From contig NZ_CP004353.1 in NCBI RefSeq assembly GCF_000550805.1, forward strand, positions 1,240,001-1,304,000: DNA of 64,000 bases, given 5' to 3'. Under the pieces are notes generated by a model. That model was not told the DNA's origin, did no database searches, and saw only the letters and a program-made list of their open reading frames with translations. This DNA comes from Corynebacterium vitaeruminis DSM 20294 (GTDB lineage Bacteria; Actinomycetota; Actinomycetes; Mycobacteriales; Mycobacteriaceae). How positions within the stretch are numbered: the first letter of the stretch is position 1; each line of letters opens with the position of its first letter. Shown piece by piece: positions 17,519-28,420 of this stretch. The position numbers were made by a program, and so were the translations under genes.

Positions 17519-18304
17519 ATGAAGGGTGAGTTTCTCGCACCCAATTTGGACCACGAATTTTTCCCGGAACCCGTGTGGTTCGCCGATGTGGCGAACGGCT
17601 GGTTCACAATCGACCGTCTGATGTTCGTCCGCCTGCTTATGGCACTCGTCCTGGTGATTTTCTTCGCTGTGGCAATGCGCAACCCGAAGCTCGTTCCTTC
17701 GGGCGTGCAGAACGCCGCGGAGTACCTCCTCGACTTCGTCCGGATCCACATCGCTGAGGACATCCTCGGAAAGAAGGAAGGCAACCGGTTCCTGCCGGTC
17801 ATCGCTACCATCTTCTTCGTGGTGCTCTTCGGCAATCTGCCTTCGGTCATTCCGTTCCTGAATATCTCCCCGAACGCTCGCGTTGGTATGCCGATCGTTC
17901 TGGCTGTTTTCGGGTACATCGCATTCTTCTATGCAGGCGTGAAGCGTTACGGGCTCTTCAAGTACATGAAGTCCTCGGTGGTTATTCCTAACCTGCCGCC
18001 GGCCCTTCACATCCTTGTTGTGCCTTTGGAGTTCCTCTCCAACTTCATCCTGCGTCCGGTCACTCTGACTATCCGTCTTATGGCCAACATGCTCGCAGGC
18101 CACTTGATTCTGGTTCTTCTGTTCTCGGCTACCAACTTCTTCTTCTGGCAGCTGAATGGATGGACCGCGCTTTCTGCTGTGACGGTTGTCGCCGCAGTCG
18201 CGTTCTCGCTGTTCGAGCTACTGGTGATCTTCCTGCAGGCCTACATCTTCGCCCTGCTGTCCGCCGTGTACATCGAACTGTCGCTGCACGCCGACGAACA
18301 CTGA
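17519..18304 (+). CDS. atpB: ATP synthase Fo subunit a
   Basis: Membrane subunit that forms the proton half-channels against the c-ring. The 261-residue protein has five or six helices and the essential arginine in LRPVTLTIRLMANMLAGH, with the conserved C-terminal helix ELLVIFLQAYIFALLSAVY. The start MKGEFLAPNLDHEF suits the corynebacterial family although no clear ribosome site precedes it. First gene of atpBEFHAGDC. Codons here and through the operon favour T-ending Gly, Ala and Arg codons more than neighbouring genes do, as expected of strongly expressed genes. Confidence 0.96.
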   Translation: MKGEFLAPNLDHEFFPEPVWFADVANGWFTIDRLMFVRLLMALVLVIFFAVAMRNPKLVPSGVQNAAEYLLDFVRIHIAEDILGKKEGNRFLPVIATIFFVVLFGNLPSVIPFLNISPNARVGMPIVLAVFGYIAFFYAGVKRYGLFKYMKSSVVIPNLPPALHILVVPLEFLSNFILRPVTLTIRLMANMLAGHLILVLLFSATNFFFWQLNGWTALSAVTVVAAVAFSLFELLVIFLQAYIFALLSAVYIELSLHADEH

Positions 18305-18389
18305 CCCCGTTTGATACGCGGATCATAAGTTTCACATACATTCACATATCGCCCACGACGACAACGATTCTTCAATCGTGGGCATCTAG

Positions 18390-18647
<258 letters not shown>

Positions 18648-18677
18648 TAAACAACGACACACGAAAGTCGGTCAACA

Positions 18678-19247
18678 ATGACGAACGTCATCAACTTTTT
18701 GGCAGCGGGCGAGGAGACCTTGCCGCTCGAAGAGCACCCCAGCGTGCTGCTTCCCGCTGCGTATGACATCACTTGGTCGCTCGTCGTGCTCGTTGTCGTT
18801 CTGATTCTCTTCTGGAAGCTTGTCCTTCCGAAGTTCCAGGAAGTACTCGCAGAGCGCGAAGACCGCATCAAGGGTGGTATTCAGCGTGCTGAGGCCGCTC
18901 AGTCTGAGGCGAAGGCCGCGCTCGAGAAGTACAACGCTCAGCTTGCTGAGGCTCGTGCCGAGGCTGCGGAAATCCGCGAGGAGGCCCGCACCAAGGGTAA
19001 GCAGATTGAAGCTGATCTGAAGGCTAAGGCTCAGGAAGAGAGCAACCGCATTATCGAGTCCGGTGAGAAGCAGTTGGCAGCCCAGCGCGAGCAGGTCGTT
19101 GCCGAACTTCGCCGTGAGATGGGCCAGAACTCCATCAACCTTGCAGAGCGCCTGCTCGGAGACCAGCTCTCCGACGACGTCAAGCGCTCCGGCACGATTG
19201 ACAAGTTCCTGGCTGAACTCGACACCGTCACTCCCGCAGGAAAGTGA
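18678..19247 (+). CDS. atpF: ATP synthase Fo subunit b
   Basis: Stator stalk subunit linking Fo to F1. 189 residues: one N-terminal membrane helix (about 30-50) followed by a long charged coiled coil rich in A, E, K and R. There is an N-terminal stretch of about 25 residues before the helix, as in other actinobacterial b subunits. Ends just before atpH. Confidence 0.96.
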   Translation: MTNVINFLAAGEETLPLEEHPSVLLPAAYDITWSLVVLVVVLILFWKLVLPKFQEVLAEREDRIKGGIQRAEAAQSEAKAALEKYNAQLAEARAEAAEIREEARTKGKQIEADLKAKAQEESNRIIESGEKQLAAQREQVVAELRREMGQNSINLAERLLGDQLSDDVKRSGTIDKFLAELDTVTPAGK

Positions 19248-19252
19248 GCACA

Positions 19253-20071
19253 ATGCACGCAGCGAGCCGCGAAGCACTAGCGACTGTTTCGTCCAACCTC
19301 GATACCGCACTGTCTGAGGGGACGAACGCTGTAGCCGTTGGCGCACAGACTGGCACCGAGCTTTTCGACGTCGTCGACTCCCTCGACGGTGATCGTCAGC
19401 TGCGCATCGCGGTTGCGGATGCCTCCGCAGCCCCCGAGCAGCGTGCTGGCCTGGTGTCTGCTGTGTTTGGCAATAAGGTGTCTCAGTCCACGCTGGAGGT
19501 CATCATCTCCGCAGCGCGTCAGACCTGGTCGAGCCCGCGCGAGTTCCGCGCAGGCCTGATCGAGCTTGGCCGCCGCGCCCTGCTGCGCAGCGCAGAGAAC
19601 CAGGGTCAGCTTGCACAGGTGGAAGACGAGCTCTTCAGCCTGTCCCGCCTCCTTGAAAAGGAGCCAAGCTTGACTTTGCTTCTCGACGATCGCAGCACCG
19701 ATGGCAACCGCAAGCGCGAACTGCTGGCGAAGGTGCTGTACGGGAAGGTCACCTCGGTGACCGAAGCCCTTGCACTCCAGGTCATTGGCCGCCGCGAGAA
19801 GAACTCCATCGACGACATCAACGCCCTCTCCAAGCAGGCAGCTGCTCTGCAGGGTCGCGAGGTTGCCGAGGTCGTCTCCGCAGCGCAGCTGAATGACGGA
19901 CAGAAGCAGGCATTGGCACAGAAGCTAGAGCGAATTTATGGTCGCGAGATGAACATCCACTCTGAGGTTGATCCCAGCCTCCTCGGTGGCATGGTCATCC
20001 GTGTCGGCGATGAAGTTATCGACGGATCCACCTCGGGCAAGCTCGAGCGTCTCCGCACGACCCTCGTCTGA
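19253..20071 (+). CDS. atpH: ATP synthase F1 subunit delta
   Basis: Connects the stator stalk to the top of the F1 head. The 272-residue protein is longer than the E. coli subunit (about 177) and typical of corynebacteria. The conserved C-terminal part includes ERIYGREMNIHSEVDPSLLGGMVIRVGDEVIDGS (split here: GREMNIHSEVDP, then LLGGMVIRVGD). ATG 19253 is preferred because AGGAAAG lies 8 bases upstream; a GTG at 19244 overlapping the atpF stop would add three residues. Confidence 0.94.
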   Translation: MHAASREALATVSSNLDTALSEGTNAVAVGAQTGTELFDVVDSLDGDRQLRIAVADASAAPEQRAGLVSAVFGNKVSQSTLEVIISAARQTWSSPREFRAGLIELGRRALLRSAENQGQLAQVEDELFSLSRLLEKEPSLTLLLDDRSTDGNRKRELLAKVLYGKVTSVTEALALQVIGRREKNSIDDINALSKQAAALQGREVAEVVSAAQLNDGQKQALAQKLERIYGREMNIHSEVDPSLLGGMVIRVGDEVIDGSTSGKLERLRTTLV

Positions 20072-20130
20072 CGCGACAACAAGTGAAATATTAGAAATTG
20101 CTGGAAGAAACAACCGAGAGCAGGAAGAAC

Positions 20131-21759
20131 ATGGCGGAGCTTACGATCTCCTCCGATGAGATCCGTAGCGCGATTGCGAACTACACCTCGAGCTACTCCG
20201 CGGAGGCCTCCCGTGAGGAGGTCGGCGTGGTCATTTCGGCAGCTGACGGTATTGCCCAGGTCTCTGGACTGCCTTCAGTCATGGCGAATGAGCTCCTTGA
20301 GTTCCCAGGTGGCGTTATTGGCGTCGCACAGAACCTTGACACCGACCGCGTCGGCGTCGTGGTTCTGGGTAACTACGAGTCCCTCAAGGAGGGCGACGAA
20401 GTCAAGCGGACCGGTGAGGTCCTCTCTATCCCGGTCGGAGATAAATTCCTCGGCCGCGTTATCAATCCACTGGGCCAGCCAATCGATGGCCTGGGTGCTA
20501 TCGAGGCCGAGGTAGACCGCGTCCTCGAGCTGCAGGCACCATCCGTGCTGCAGCGTCAGCCAGTCGAGGAGCCGATGCAGACCGGCATCAAGGCTATCGA
20601 CGCAATGACCCCAATCGGCCGTGGTCAGCGCCAGCTGATCATTGGTGACCGCAAGACCGGTAAGACCGCGGTCTGCATCGACACCATCCTTAACCAGAAG
20701 GCTAACTGGGAGTCCGGCGACAAGAACAAGCAGGTTCGCTGCATCTACGTCGCCATCGGTCAGAAGGGCTCGACCATCGCAGCCGTTCGCAAGACCCTCG
20801 AGGAGCACGGCGCCCTCGAGTACACCACCATCGTCGCTGCTCCGGCATCCGACTCCGCCGGCTTCAAGTGGCTGGCACCGTTCGCCGGTGCTGCCCTTGG
20901 CCAGCACTGGATGTACCAGGGCGACCACGTCCTGGTCATCTACGATGATCTGACCAAGCAGGCCGAGGCCTACCGTGCGATCTCCCTGCTGCTTCGCCGC
21001 CCGCCGGGACGCGAGGCTTACCCGGGCGACGTCTTCTACCTGCACTCCCGTCTTCTGGAGCGTGCTGCAAAGCTCTCCGACGACATGGGCGCTGGCTCGC
21101 TGACCGCTCTGCCGATCATCGAGACCAAGGCTAACGACGTCTCCGCCTTCATCCCGACCAACGTTATTTCTATTACCGATGGTCAGGTCTTCCTCGAGTC
21201 CGACCTCTTCAACAAGGGTGTCCGCCCGGCTATCAACGTCGGTGTGTCCGTCTCCCGTGTTGGTGGTGCCGCTCAGACCAAGGGCATGAAGAAGGTTTCC
21301 GGCTCCCTGCGTCTGGACCTGGCTTCCTACCGCGACCTGGAGGCATTCGCTGCCTTCGCGTCCGACCTGGATGCCGCTTCCAAGGCTCAGCTTGAGCGCG
21401 GCGCTCGCCTCGTCGAGCTGCTGAAGCAGGCTGAGAACTCCCCGCAGTCCGTCGAGCACCAGATCGTCTCCATCTGGCTCGCAGGCAACGGCCATTTCGA
21501 CTCCGTTCCCGTCGTTGATATCCGTCGCTTCGAGTCCGAGCTGATCGAGAACCTGCGTTCCGGTCACCCGGAGGTGTTCGAGCAGATCGCTGGCGGCACC
21601 CCGCTGTCCGAGGAGTCCCAGAACACCCTGGTTTCCGCAACCGAGGCTTTCAAGCGCACCTTCCAGACCACCGATGGCACCCCCGTCATTAACGAGCCTG
21701 AGGTCGACGCGCTGGCAGCCGAAGAGGTCAAGAAGAACCAGCTGAAGGTCAAGAAGTAA
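20131..21759 (+). CDS. atpA: ATP synthase F1 subunit alpha
   Basis: Non-catalytic nucleotide-binding subunit of the F1 hexamer. 542 residues with Walker A GDRKTGKT near residue 170, the alpha signature [14 protein letters not shown] with the arginine finger, and a C-terminal extension rich in charged residues. ATG 20131 follows AGGAAG by about 5 bases; a frame open from 20098 is not supported by similarity. Confidence 0.97.
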   Translation: MAELTISSDEIRSAIANYTSSYSAEASREEVGVVISAADGIAQVSGLPSVMANELLEFPGGVIGVAQNLDTDRVGVVVLGNYESLKEGDEVKRTGEVLSIPVGDKFLGRVINPLGQPIDGLGAIEAEVDRVLELQAPSVLQRQPVEEPMQTGIKAIDAMTPIGRGQRQLIIGDRKTGKTAVCIDTILNQKANWESGDKNKQVRCIYVAIGQKGSTIAAVRKTLEEHGALEYTTIVAAPASDSAGFKWLAPFAGAALGQHWMYQGDHVLVIYDDLTKQAEAYRAISLLLRRPPGREAYPGDVFYLHSRLLERAAKLSDDMGAGSLTALPIIETKANDVSAFIPTNVISITDGQVFLESDLFNKGVRPAINVGVSVSRVGGAAQTKGMKKVSGSLRLDLASYRDLEAFAAFASDLDAASKAQLERGARLVELLKQAENSPQSVEHQIVSIWLAGNGHFDSVPVVDIRRFESELIENLRSGHPEVFEQIAGGTPLSEESQNTLVSATEAFKRTFQTTDGTPVINEPEVDALAAEEVKKNQLKVKK

Positions 21760-21819
21760 AGCCAGCACAGGCTTTTCTAGATAACCCATCAACAGGAAAA
21801 GAAGGGAGGCGAAAGATCC

Positions 21820-22797
21820 ATGGCAAATCTTCGCGAATTGCGTGACCGCATCAAGTCGGTCAACTCAACCAAGAAGATCACAAAGGCCCAGGAGCTGATT
21901 GCGACTTCTCGCATCACCAAGGCCCAAGCCCGGGTCGAGGCTTCGCAGCCTTACGCCACCGAAATTCACAATGTGATGGAGCGTCTGGCCTCAGCTAGTT
22001 CCTTGGATCACCCGATGCTCCGCGAGCGTGAGGGCGCCAACCGCGCCGCCATTCTCGTCGTGTCGAGTGACCGAGGCATGGCCGGTGGTTACAACTACAA
22101 CGTCTTCAAGAAGGCAGCTGAGCTGCAGAAGCTTCTTGAGGAGTCCGGCTATGAGGTTGTACGCTACGTCACCGGAAACAAGGGTGTTGGCTACTACAAG
22201 TTCCGCGGCGAGAACGTCGCGGGCTCGTGGACTGGCTTTTCCCAGGATCCGACGTGGAAAACTACCCATGACGTTCGTCGTCACTTGCTTGACGGCTTCA
22301 ACGCCACTTCCGAAGGCACGACGAAGTGGCGTGAGGGTCTCAACTCCGAGGAGGGCCAGGGCGTTCAGGGCTTCGACCAGGTGCACGTCGTGTACACCGA
22401 GTTCGAGTCCATGCTCACCCAGACCCCGCGAGCATTCCAGCTGCTTCCGATCGAGCCGGTCATCGAGACCGTCGAGATCGAGAAGGGCCCGGATATCCTC
22501 ACCGATACCGGCTCGCCAGAGGCGGACGTGGAATTCGAGCCAGATGCGGATACCCTGCTGAGCGCGCTGCTCCCGCAGTACGTGTCCCGCAGCCTGTTCG
22601 CCATGTTCCTCGAGGCTTCCGCTTCGGAGTCCGCATCGCGTCGTAACGCGATGAAGTCTGCTACCGACAACGCTTCGGCGTTGGTCAAGGACCTGTCTCG
22701 CATCGCGAACCAGGCCCGCCAGGCGCAGATTACCCAGGAAATTACAGAGATCGTCGGTGGCGCTGGCGCGCTCGCCGAAAGCGCAGAAAGTGACTAG
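21820..22797 (+). CDS. atpG: ATP synthase F1 subunit gamma
   Basis: Central rotor shaft. 325 residues: N-terminal coiled-coil helix MANLRELRDRIKSVNSTKKI and C-terminal helix ending near RQAQITQEITEIVGGAGAL, with a Rossmann-like middle (VVSSDRGMAGGYN). It carries the actinobacterial insertion in the middle domain. GGGAGG lies 8-13 bases upstream. Three bases separate it from atpD. Confidence 0.97.
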   Translation: MANLRELRDRIKSVNSTKKITKAQELIATSRITKAQARVEASQPYATEIHNVMERLASASSLDHPMLREREGANRAAILVVSSDRGMAGGYNYNVFKKAAELQKLLEESGYEVVRYVTGNKGVGYYKFRGENVAGSWTGFSQDPTWKTTHDVRRHLLDGFNATSEGTTKWREGLNSEEGQGVQGFDQVHVVYTEFESMLTQTPRAFQLLPIEPVIETVEIEKGPDILTDTGSPEADVEFEPDADTLLSALLPQYVSRSLFAMFLEASASESASRRNAMKSATDNASALVKDLSRIANQARQAQITQEITEIVGGAGALAESAESD

Positions 22798-24246
<1,449 letters not shown>

Positions 24247-24259
24247 GGGAGGCACGAGC

Positions 24260-24631
24260 ATGGCTGACATCACCGTAGAACTCGTCTCCGTAGAGCGCAT
24301 GCTGTGGTCTGGACAGGCCAGCATGGTCACTGCGCAGACCACCGAAGGTGAGATCGGCGTGCTGCCCGGCCACGAGCCGGTTCTCGGCCAGCTGGTCGAG
24401 AACGGTGTCGTGACCATCCGTCCGGTCGACGGCGACAAGCTGGTCGCTGCCGTCCAGGGTGGCTTTTTCTCCGTCTCCAAGGAGAAGGTCTCCATCCTTG
24501 CAGAGTATGCAATCTGGTCCACGGAGGTTAACACCTCCGCGGCCGAGGCAGACCTGCAGGCAGAGGATGAAGTGTCGAAGGCACGTGCCGAGGCTGAGCT
24601 GAAAGCCGTGCGTCGTAGCGCCGAGAAGTAA
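24260..24631 (+). CDS. atpC: ATP synthase F1 subunit epsilon
   Basis: Rotor-stalk subunit that couples and inhibits F1. 123 residues with the beta-sandwich domain ([34 protein letters not shown]) and a short helical C-terminal tail (about 95-123), shorter than the two-helix hairpin in E. coli. Last gene of the operon; a strong terminator follows. Confidence 0.96.
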   Translation: MADITVELVSVERMLWSGQASMVTAQTTEGEIGVLPGHEPVLGQLVENGVVTIRPVDGDKLVAAVQGGFFSVSKEKVSILAEYAIWSTEVNTSAAEADLQAEDEVSKARAEAELKAVRRSAEK

Positions 24632-24665
24632 TTCTTCGGAGGCTACTGCACAATTTCAGTGTGAA

Positions 24666-24710
24666 GGGCGCCGCCGGATCGAGCAGATCCGGCGGCGCCC
24701 TTGTTCGTTT
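24666..24710 (+). terminator. Terminator of the ATP synthase operon
   Basis: A perfect 15-bp GC-rich stem (24666-24680 with 24686-24700), five-base loop, then TTGTTCGTTT. Confidence 0.9.
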
Positions 24711-24850
24711 GCATGCGCTCCTGGCGCGGGTTTTCTTTGGGTCAAGCTGAAATTTCTTTGAGCTAGCCGAGCGGGTATTATCTTTAAACAACAAAGCTTT
24801 TTGTTGATGAGGACCTATTCAACCTTGCGGTGCAAAGGACGTTGTTAGCG

Positions 24851-25303
24851 GTGGAGTACGTTGTTATTGCCTGTGGCGCGGTGATTGCGCTTGTCCTTGT
24901 TCTGGCCGCGTGGCGCTTCTTCACCCTCAGGTCCAACGGCACCCCTGTCATCCTGCGCCGCCTCCCAGCGGACGGCTCCCACGGCTGGCGTCACGGCGTG
25001 TTCCGCTACAACGGGGATGAGATCAAGTACTTCATGCTGCGCTCGCTTGCGCCCACCGCCGATCACGTCTTCCACCGCACCCTTGTCGAGCTTCGAGGTC
25101 ATCGCGACGTCACCAGTCGCGAGGCCTCTTTTTTGTCGTCGCCCAAGGCCCTCCGGTTCAGCTACGAGGGCGTGGACTACGAGCTGGTCTGCGGCGCGCA
25201 CGCAGAGATGGCCTTCACCGCGTGGGTGGAGGCCGCCCCGGACTCGCGGATGAAGCGCATCGATCCCAAGGAGCTGCGCCGCCGCATGCGCCGCGAACGC
25301 TAA
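24851..25303 (+). CDS. DUF2550 single-pass membrane protein
   Basis: A 150-residue protein with one N-terminal membrane helix (about 2-24) followed by a soluble domain containing [17 protein letters not shown]. This is the DUF2550 family found beside the atp operon and nucS throughout mycolate-containing actinobacteria; function unknown. The start is uncertain: GTG 24851 with AAGGA 11 bases upstream gives the usual length, while GTG 24830 and TTG 24842 would add residues. A GACCCTGCCC/GGGCAGGGTC hairpin follows. Confidence 0.85.
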   Translation: MEYVVIACGAVIALVLVLAAWRFFTLRSNGTPVILRRLPADGSHGWRHGVFRYNGDEIKYFMLRSLAPTADHVFHRTLVELRGHRDVTSREASFLSSPKALRFSYEGVDYELVCGAHAEMAFTAWVEAAPDSRMKRIDPKELRRRMRRER

Positions 25304-25320
25304 GCCCACGCAATTACGCC

Positions 25321-25345
25321 GACCCTGCCCACCGCGGGCAGGGTC
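25321..25345 (+). terminator. Hairpin between the DUF2550 gene and nucS
   Basis: Perfect 10-bp stem (25321-25330 with 25336-25345) with a five-base loop. The downstream tail is only moderately T-rich (GAGTGCTTTCTG), so termination may be partial. Confidence 0.55.
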
Positions 25346-25386
25346 GAGTGCTTTCTGCGGGTGGGGATTCGGTTATGGTGGAGGGC

Positions 25387-26073
25387 ATGCGTCTTGTCAT
25401 TGCTCGCTGTAGCGTCGATTATGTTGGCCGCCTCGAGGCACACCTGCCGCTGGCGGACCGCCTCCTCATGATCAAGGCGGACGGCTCGGTGTCCATCCAC
25501 GCCGACGACCGGGCCTACAAGCCGCTCAACTGGATGACCCCGCCGTGCAGCCTCACCGAGGAGGCCCTAGAGGGCGAGAGCGGCGATCCCGTGGCCCTGT
25601 GGACCGTGGAGAACAAGAAGGGCGAGCAGCTGCGCATCACGCTCGACGCGATCCACAGCGACCTCTCCTACGAGCTGGGCGAGGACCCGGGCCTGGTCAA
25701 GGACGGCGTAGAGGCGCACCTCCAGGAGCTGCTAGCAGAGCACATTGAGACCCTAGGCGAAGGCCACGAGCTTATCCGCCGCGAGTACCCGACCCCGATC
25801 GGCCCCGTCGACATCCTGTGCAAGGACGCCGAGGGCGCGACCGTGGCCGTGGAGATCAAGCGCCGCGGCGGCATCGACGGCGTGGAGCAGCTCAGCCGCT
25901 ACCTCGACCTGCTCAACCGCGACCTTCTGCTCGCCCCGGTCCAAGGCGTGTTCGCCGCCCAGGAGATCAAGCCCCAGGCGCGCACGCTCGCCGAGGACCG
26001 CGGCATCCGCTGCGTGACCTTGGATTACGACGCCCTGCGCGGCATCGAGTCCACCGAGCTGCGCCTGTTCTAG
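25387..26073 (+). CDS. nucS: Mismatch-specific endonuclease NucS
   Basis: Core enzyme of the non-canonical mismatch repair of actinobacteria, which lack MutS/MutL; it cuts both strands at mismatches such as G-T, guided by the beta clamp. The 228-residue protein has an N-terminal DNA-binding domain ([17 protein letters not shown]) and a C-terminal RecB-like nuclease with PVDILCKD and [16 protein letters not shown] carrying the catalytic D and E-x-K. ATG 25387 gives the family N-terminus [20 protein letters not shown] and lies 7 bases after TATGGT, so the mRNA is probably leaderless; ATG 25375 is an in-frame alternative. Confidence 0.95.
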   Translation: MRLVIARCSVDYVGRLEAHLPLADRLLMIKADGSVSIHADDRAYKPLNWMTPPCSLTEEALEGESGDPVALWTVENKKGEQLRITLDAIHSDLSYELGEDPGLVKDGVEAHLQELLAEHIETLGEGHELIRREYPTPIGPVDILCKDAEGATVAVEIKRRGGIDGVEQLSRYLDLLNRDLLLAPVQGVFAAQEIKPQARTLAEDRGIRCVTLDYDALRGIESTELRLF

Positions 26074-26098
26074 CGGCGGGGAGAGGAAGGAGAGCGCA

Positions 26099-26383
26099 GT
26101 GGGGCGCAAGAACCGGAGGCAGATGCCGAGCACGCACGCCCTGCCCAAGGACGGGGCGACCTTTTACGGCACGCAGGCCGTCGAGGGGCCTGGCTGGACC
26201 AACGGGGAGATCTTCCTCATGCGGCACATGGGCTCGCACGCGGCGGTGAAGTACTACATCTGCCCGGGCTGCAACCAGACCATCCCGCCGGGGATCGCGC
26301 ACATCGTGGCGTGGCCGCGGGACTACGGTCGCGAGGCCGAGGACCGGCGGCACTGGCATCGCTCGTGCTGGGAGCGCCGCTAG
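26099..26383 (+). CDS. Conserved small protein with CPGC zinc-like motif
   Basis: A 94-residue basic protein with CPGCNQTIPPG followed by a histidine (IAHIVAW) and HWHRSCWERR at the end, a pattern able to bind one zinc. Similar short proteins, sometimes labelled ATP/GTP-binding without good reason, occur next to nucS in actinobacteria. AGGAAGGAGA upstream of GTG 26099 is a strong ribosome site; nucS ends 25 bp before, so the two may be cotranscribed. Function unknown. Confidence 0.8.
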   Translation: MGRKNRRQMPSTHALPKDGATFYGTQAVEGPGWTNGEIFLMRHMGSHAAVKYYICPGCNQTIPPGIAHIVAWPRDYGREAEDRRHWHRSCWERR

Positions 26384-26410
26384 CCGTAGGCGTCGACAAG
26401 CGGGCAAAAG
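26384..26410 (+). repeat. Dispersed 20-bp repeat, copy 4
   Basis: Begins at the base after the stop of the CPGC gene: GTAGGCGTCGACAAGCGGGC followed by AAAAG. It directly precedes the minus-strand terminator of mce. Confidence 0.65.
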
Positions 26411-26414
26411 AAAA

Positions 26415-26432
26415 GCCGCACCGAGGTGCGGC
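26415..26432 (-). terminator. Terminator of mce (minus strand)
   Basis: A 7-bp stem GCCGCAC/GTGCGGC with a CGAG loop; on the minus strand it is followed by TTTTCTTTTGC. Confidence 0.75.
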
Positions 26433-26440
26433 CGTGAGAG

Positions 26441-26899
26441 TTACTTGACGGGCTGGGTGAGCTCGAGGAGAACTCCGCCCGCGTCCTTCGGGTGAACGAA
26501 GTTGATCTTTGCTCCGCCGGTGCCGACCTTCGGGGCGGGGTAGAGCAGGCGCACGCCCTGCTCGGTGAGGTGCTTGGACAGAGCCTCGATGTCGGAGGTG
26601 CGCAGGCACATCTGCTGCAGGCCGGGGCCCTTCTTGTCGATGAACTTGGCGATGGTGGAGTTCTCGTTCAGCGGGGCCAGCAGCTGGATCATGCCGTCGG
26701 TCTCCTTGAGATCCTTCGGGCCGATCATGGCCTCGGTCACGCCCTGCTCCTCGTTGGTCTCCTGGTGGTGGTTGACCCAGCCGAAAGCGGAGCGGTAGAA
26801 CTCAACCGCGGCGTCCAGGTTGGGCACCGCGATGCCGACGTGATCCAGGCAGATGACCAGCTCGTGGGGGATTTCGATGGAAGCAATGTCGTTACTCAT
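26441..26899 (-). CDS. mce: Methylmalonyl-CoA epimerase
   Basis: Interconverts the 2R and 2S forms of methylmalonyl-CoA in propionate/succinyl-CoA metabolism. 152 residues, vicinal-oxygen-chelate fold: LDHVGIAVPNLDAAVEFY at the start, HPKDAGGVLLELTQP at the end. Expected metal ligands H20, Q72 and E146 are present; the position of the fourth (His in the Propionibacterium enzyme) reads GPGLQQMCLR, so a glutamine replaces it. ATG 26897-26899 (MSNDIASIEIP) is chosen; the longer frame runs into promoter DNA. The sequence also resembles lactoylglutathione lyases, but the epimerase call fits better. Confidence 0.85.
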   Translation of the reverse strand: MSNDIASIEIPHELVICLDHVGIAVPNLDAAVEFYRSAFGWVNHHQETNEEQGVTEAMIGPKDLKETDGMIQLLAPLNENSTIAKFIDKKGPGLQQMCLRTSDIEALSKHLTEQGVRLLYPAPKVGTGGAKINFVHPKDAGGVLLELTQPVK

Positions 26900-26980
26900 G
26901 GTTCCAAAGTTTAGTCCTCCACCGCACATCGCGCAGATGAATGTGACCGATACTTCGCCCGAACAGAAGAAAACACACAC

Positions 26981-27003
26981 GCTTTTTTCGCTTTTCGACG
27001 TTC
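26981..27003 (-). repeat. Dispersed 20-bp repeat, copy 5
   Basis: Minus strand AACGTCGAAAAGCGAAAAAA: GTCGAA replaces GTCGAC. Lies between divergent mce and the 27042 gene, pointing toward mce. Confidence 0.5.
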
Positions 27004-27041
27004 ACCTCCGGCGGGCGGCCGCTCGGGCATAGACTGGGGCC

Positions 27042-27350
27042 ATGATTATCGCATTCTCCGTTGCCCCCACCGAGACCCCCAACGCGCAGGCCGAGATGGC
27101 CGACGCCGTGACCGAGGCCATCCGCGTGGTGCGCGAGTCGGGCCTGCCGAACGAGACCAACGCCATGTTCACCCTCGTCGAGGGCGAGTGGGACGAGGTC
27201 ATGGACGTGGTTAAGGGCGCCACCGACGCCGTGCTTGCCGTGTCCCCGCGGGTCTCGCTGGTGCTCAAGGCCGACATCCGGCCCGGCCACACCGGGCAGA
27301 TCACCTCGAAGGTCGAGGCGGTCGAGCGCCGGCTGGCGGCCTCCGAGTAA
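27042..27350 (+). CDS. MTH1187/YkoF-type thiamine-binding protein
   Basis: A 102-residue ferredoxin-like-fold protein of the MTH1187 family: IIAFSVAPTE at the start, then VVRESGLPNETNAMFTLVEGEWDEV. Relatives bind thiamine or its pyrimidine part, but the role is not settled. ATG 27042 lies 6 bases after TAGACT (27030-27035), so the transcript is predicted to be leaderless. Confidence 0.8.
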   Translation: MIIAFSVAPTETPNAQAEMADAVTEAIRVVRESGLPNETNAMFTLVEGEWDEVMDVVKGATDAVLAVSPRVSLVLKADIRPGHTGQITSKVEAVERRLAASE

Positions 27351-27429
27351 ACGCCGCGGAACAATAACGTCGCGTTGAGACGTTATACATAGTTGGAAAC
27401 TTGCACGCAGAGAAAGAGGATCGAGACCT

Positions 27430-28347
27430 GTGACCACACCGCACCGCTACGTATCCGGCGCCATCGACCTAAGCGAGGTCAAGGCGCGCGCCGAGGCCCG
27501 CGCGCAGGCCGGCTCCCAGCCCGCAGGAGGCGGGGGAGTGCCGGCGTCGCTGCAGCTGACGATGGACAACGTCGAGGCCGAGCTGATCAAGCGCTCGGCG
27601 CAGGTGCCGGTGATCGTGCTCATCGGCACCCCGCGCAGCCCCGACTCCGAACAGCTGAAGGCCGATCTCACGGGGCTCGCCGAGGCCTCAAACAAGGCCT
27701 TCGTCTTCCGCTACATCGACGCCGACACCACCCCTGAGGTGGCGCAGATGTTCGGCATCCAGGCGCTGCCGACCACTGTCGCCCTGGCCTCCGGCCAGCC
27801 GCTGGCCAACTTCGAGGGCGGCCAGCCGCTCGACGCCCTCCAGCAGTGGACGAACGCCGTGGTCAAGGCCGTGGCGGGCCAGCTGCCGGGCCTCGGCGAG
27901 GAAAACGCGGAGGAGGAGCCCGCCCAGGACCCCCGCTTCGAACCCGCCACCGACGCGCTCAACCGCGGCGACTTCGACGCGGCGATCGCGGTCTACGACT
28001 CCATCCTCGCCTCGGAGCCGAAGAACCAGATGGCCCTGCAGGCCCGAGACAACGCCCGCCTGCTCGGGCGGCTGAAGACGATGGGCACCGACCCCGCCTC
28101 GGCGGTGGACGCGGCCCAGGCCGACCCACTCAACCTCGAGGTAGTGGAGGCCGCGGCGGACGCCCACATCGCGCTGGGCCAGCCGGAGCAGGCCTTCGAC
28201 GCCCTCATCCACGTCATCGCGAACGCGGCCGACGCCAAGGAGAAGACCGCCGCTCGCGAGCGGCTGCTGGAGCTCTTCGCCCTCTTCGAGGCCGCCGACG
28301 CCCGCGTCATCGCGGCGCGCTCCAAGCTCGCCTCGGCGCTGTACTAG
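27430..28347 (+). CDS. Thioredoxin-fold/TPR co-chaperone-like protein (YbbN/CnoX type)
   Basis: A 305-residue cytosolic protein with a thioredoxin-like domain (about 40-150) followed by tetratricopeptide repeats (about 175-300). The active-site CxxC is missing: where thioredoxin has WCGPC this protein reads GTPRSPDS, so it cannot do dithiol exchange. IQALPTTVALASG keeps the cis-proline. The arrangement matches YbbN/CnoX holdases; chaperone function is inferred. GTG 27430 has GAAAGAGG about 10 bases upstream. Confidence 0.85.
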   Translation: MTTPHRYVSGAIDLSEVKARAEARAQAGSQPAGGGGVPASLQLTMDNVEAELIKRSAQVPVIVLIGTPRSPDSEQLKADLTGLAEASNKAFVFRYIDADTTPEVAQMFGIQALPTTVALASGQPLANFEGGQPLDALQQWTNAVVKAVAGQLPGLGEENAEEEPAQDPRFEPATDALNRGDFDAAIAVYDSILASEPKNQMALQARDNARLLGRLKTMGTDPASAVDAAQADPLNLEVVEAAADAHIALGQPEQAFDALIHVIANAADAKEKTAARERLLELFALFEAADARVIAARSKLASALY

Positions 28348-28357
28348 GGGTTTGTGC

Positions 28358-28410
28358 AAAAGGGTGCTGGCCACCGTCCTTAAAAAGGATCGGCGGCCAG
28401 CACCTTTTGT
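28358..28410. terminator. Bidirectional terminator between the TPR gene and glgB
   Basis: Perfect 10-bp stem GGTGCTGGCC/GGCCAGCACC (28363-28372 with 28395-28404) with TTTT after it on the plus strand and AAAA before it (U-run on the minus strand). The loop holds a smaller hairpin (TCCTT/AAGGA). Confidence 0.85.
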
Positions 28411-28420
28411 ACGAGGGGTT

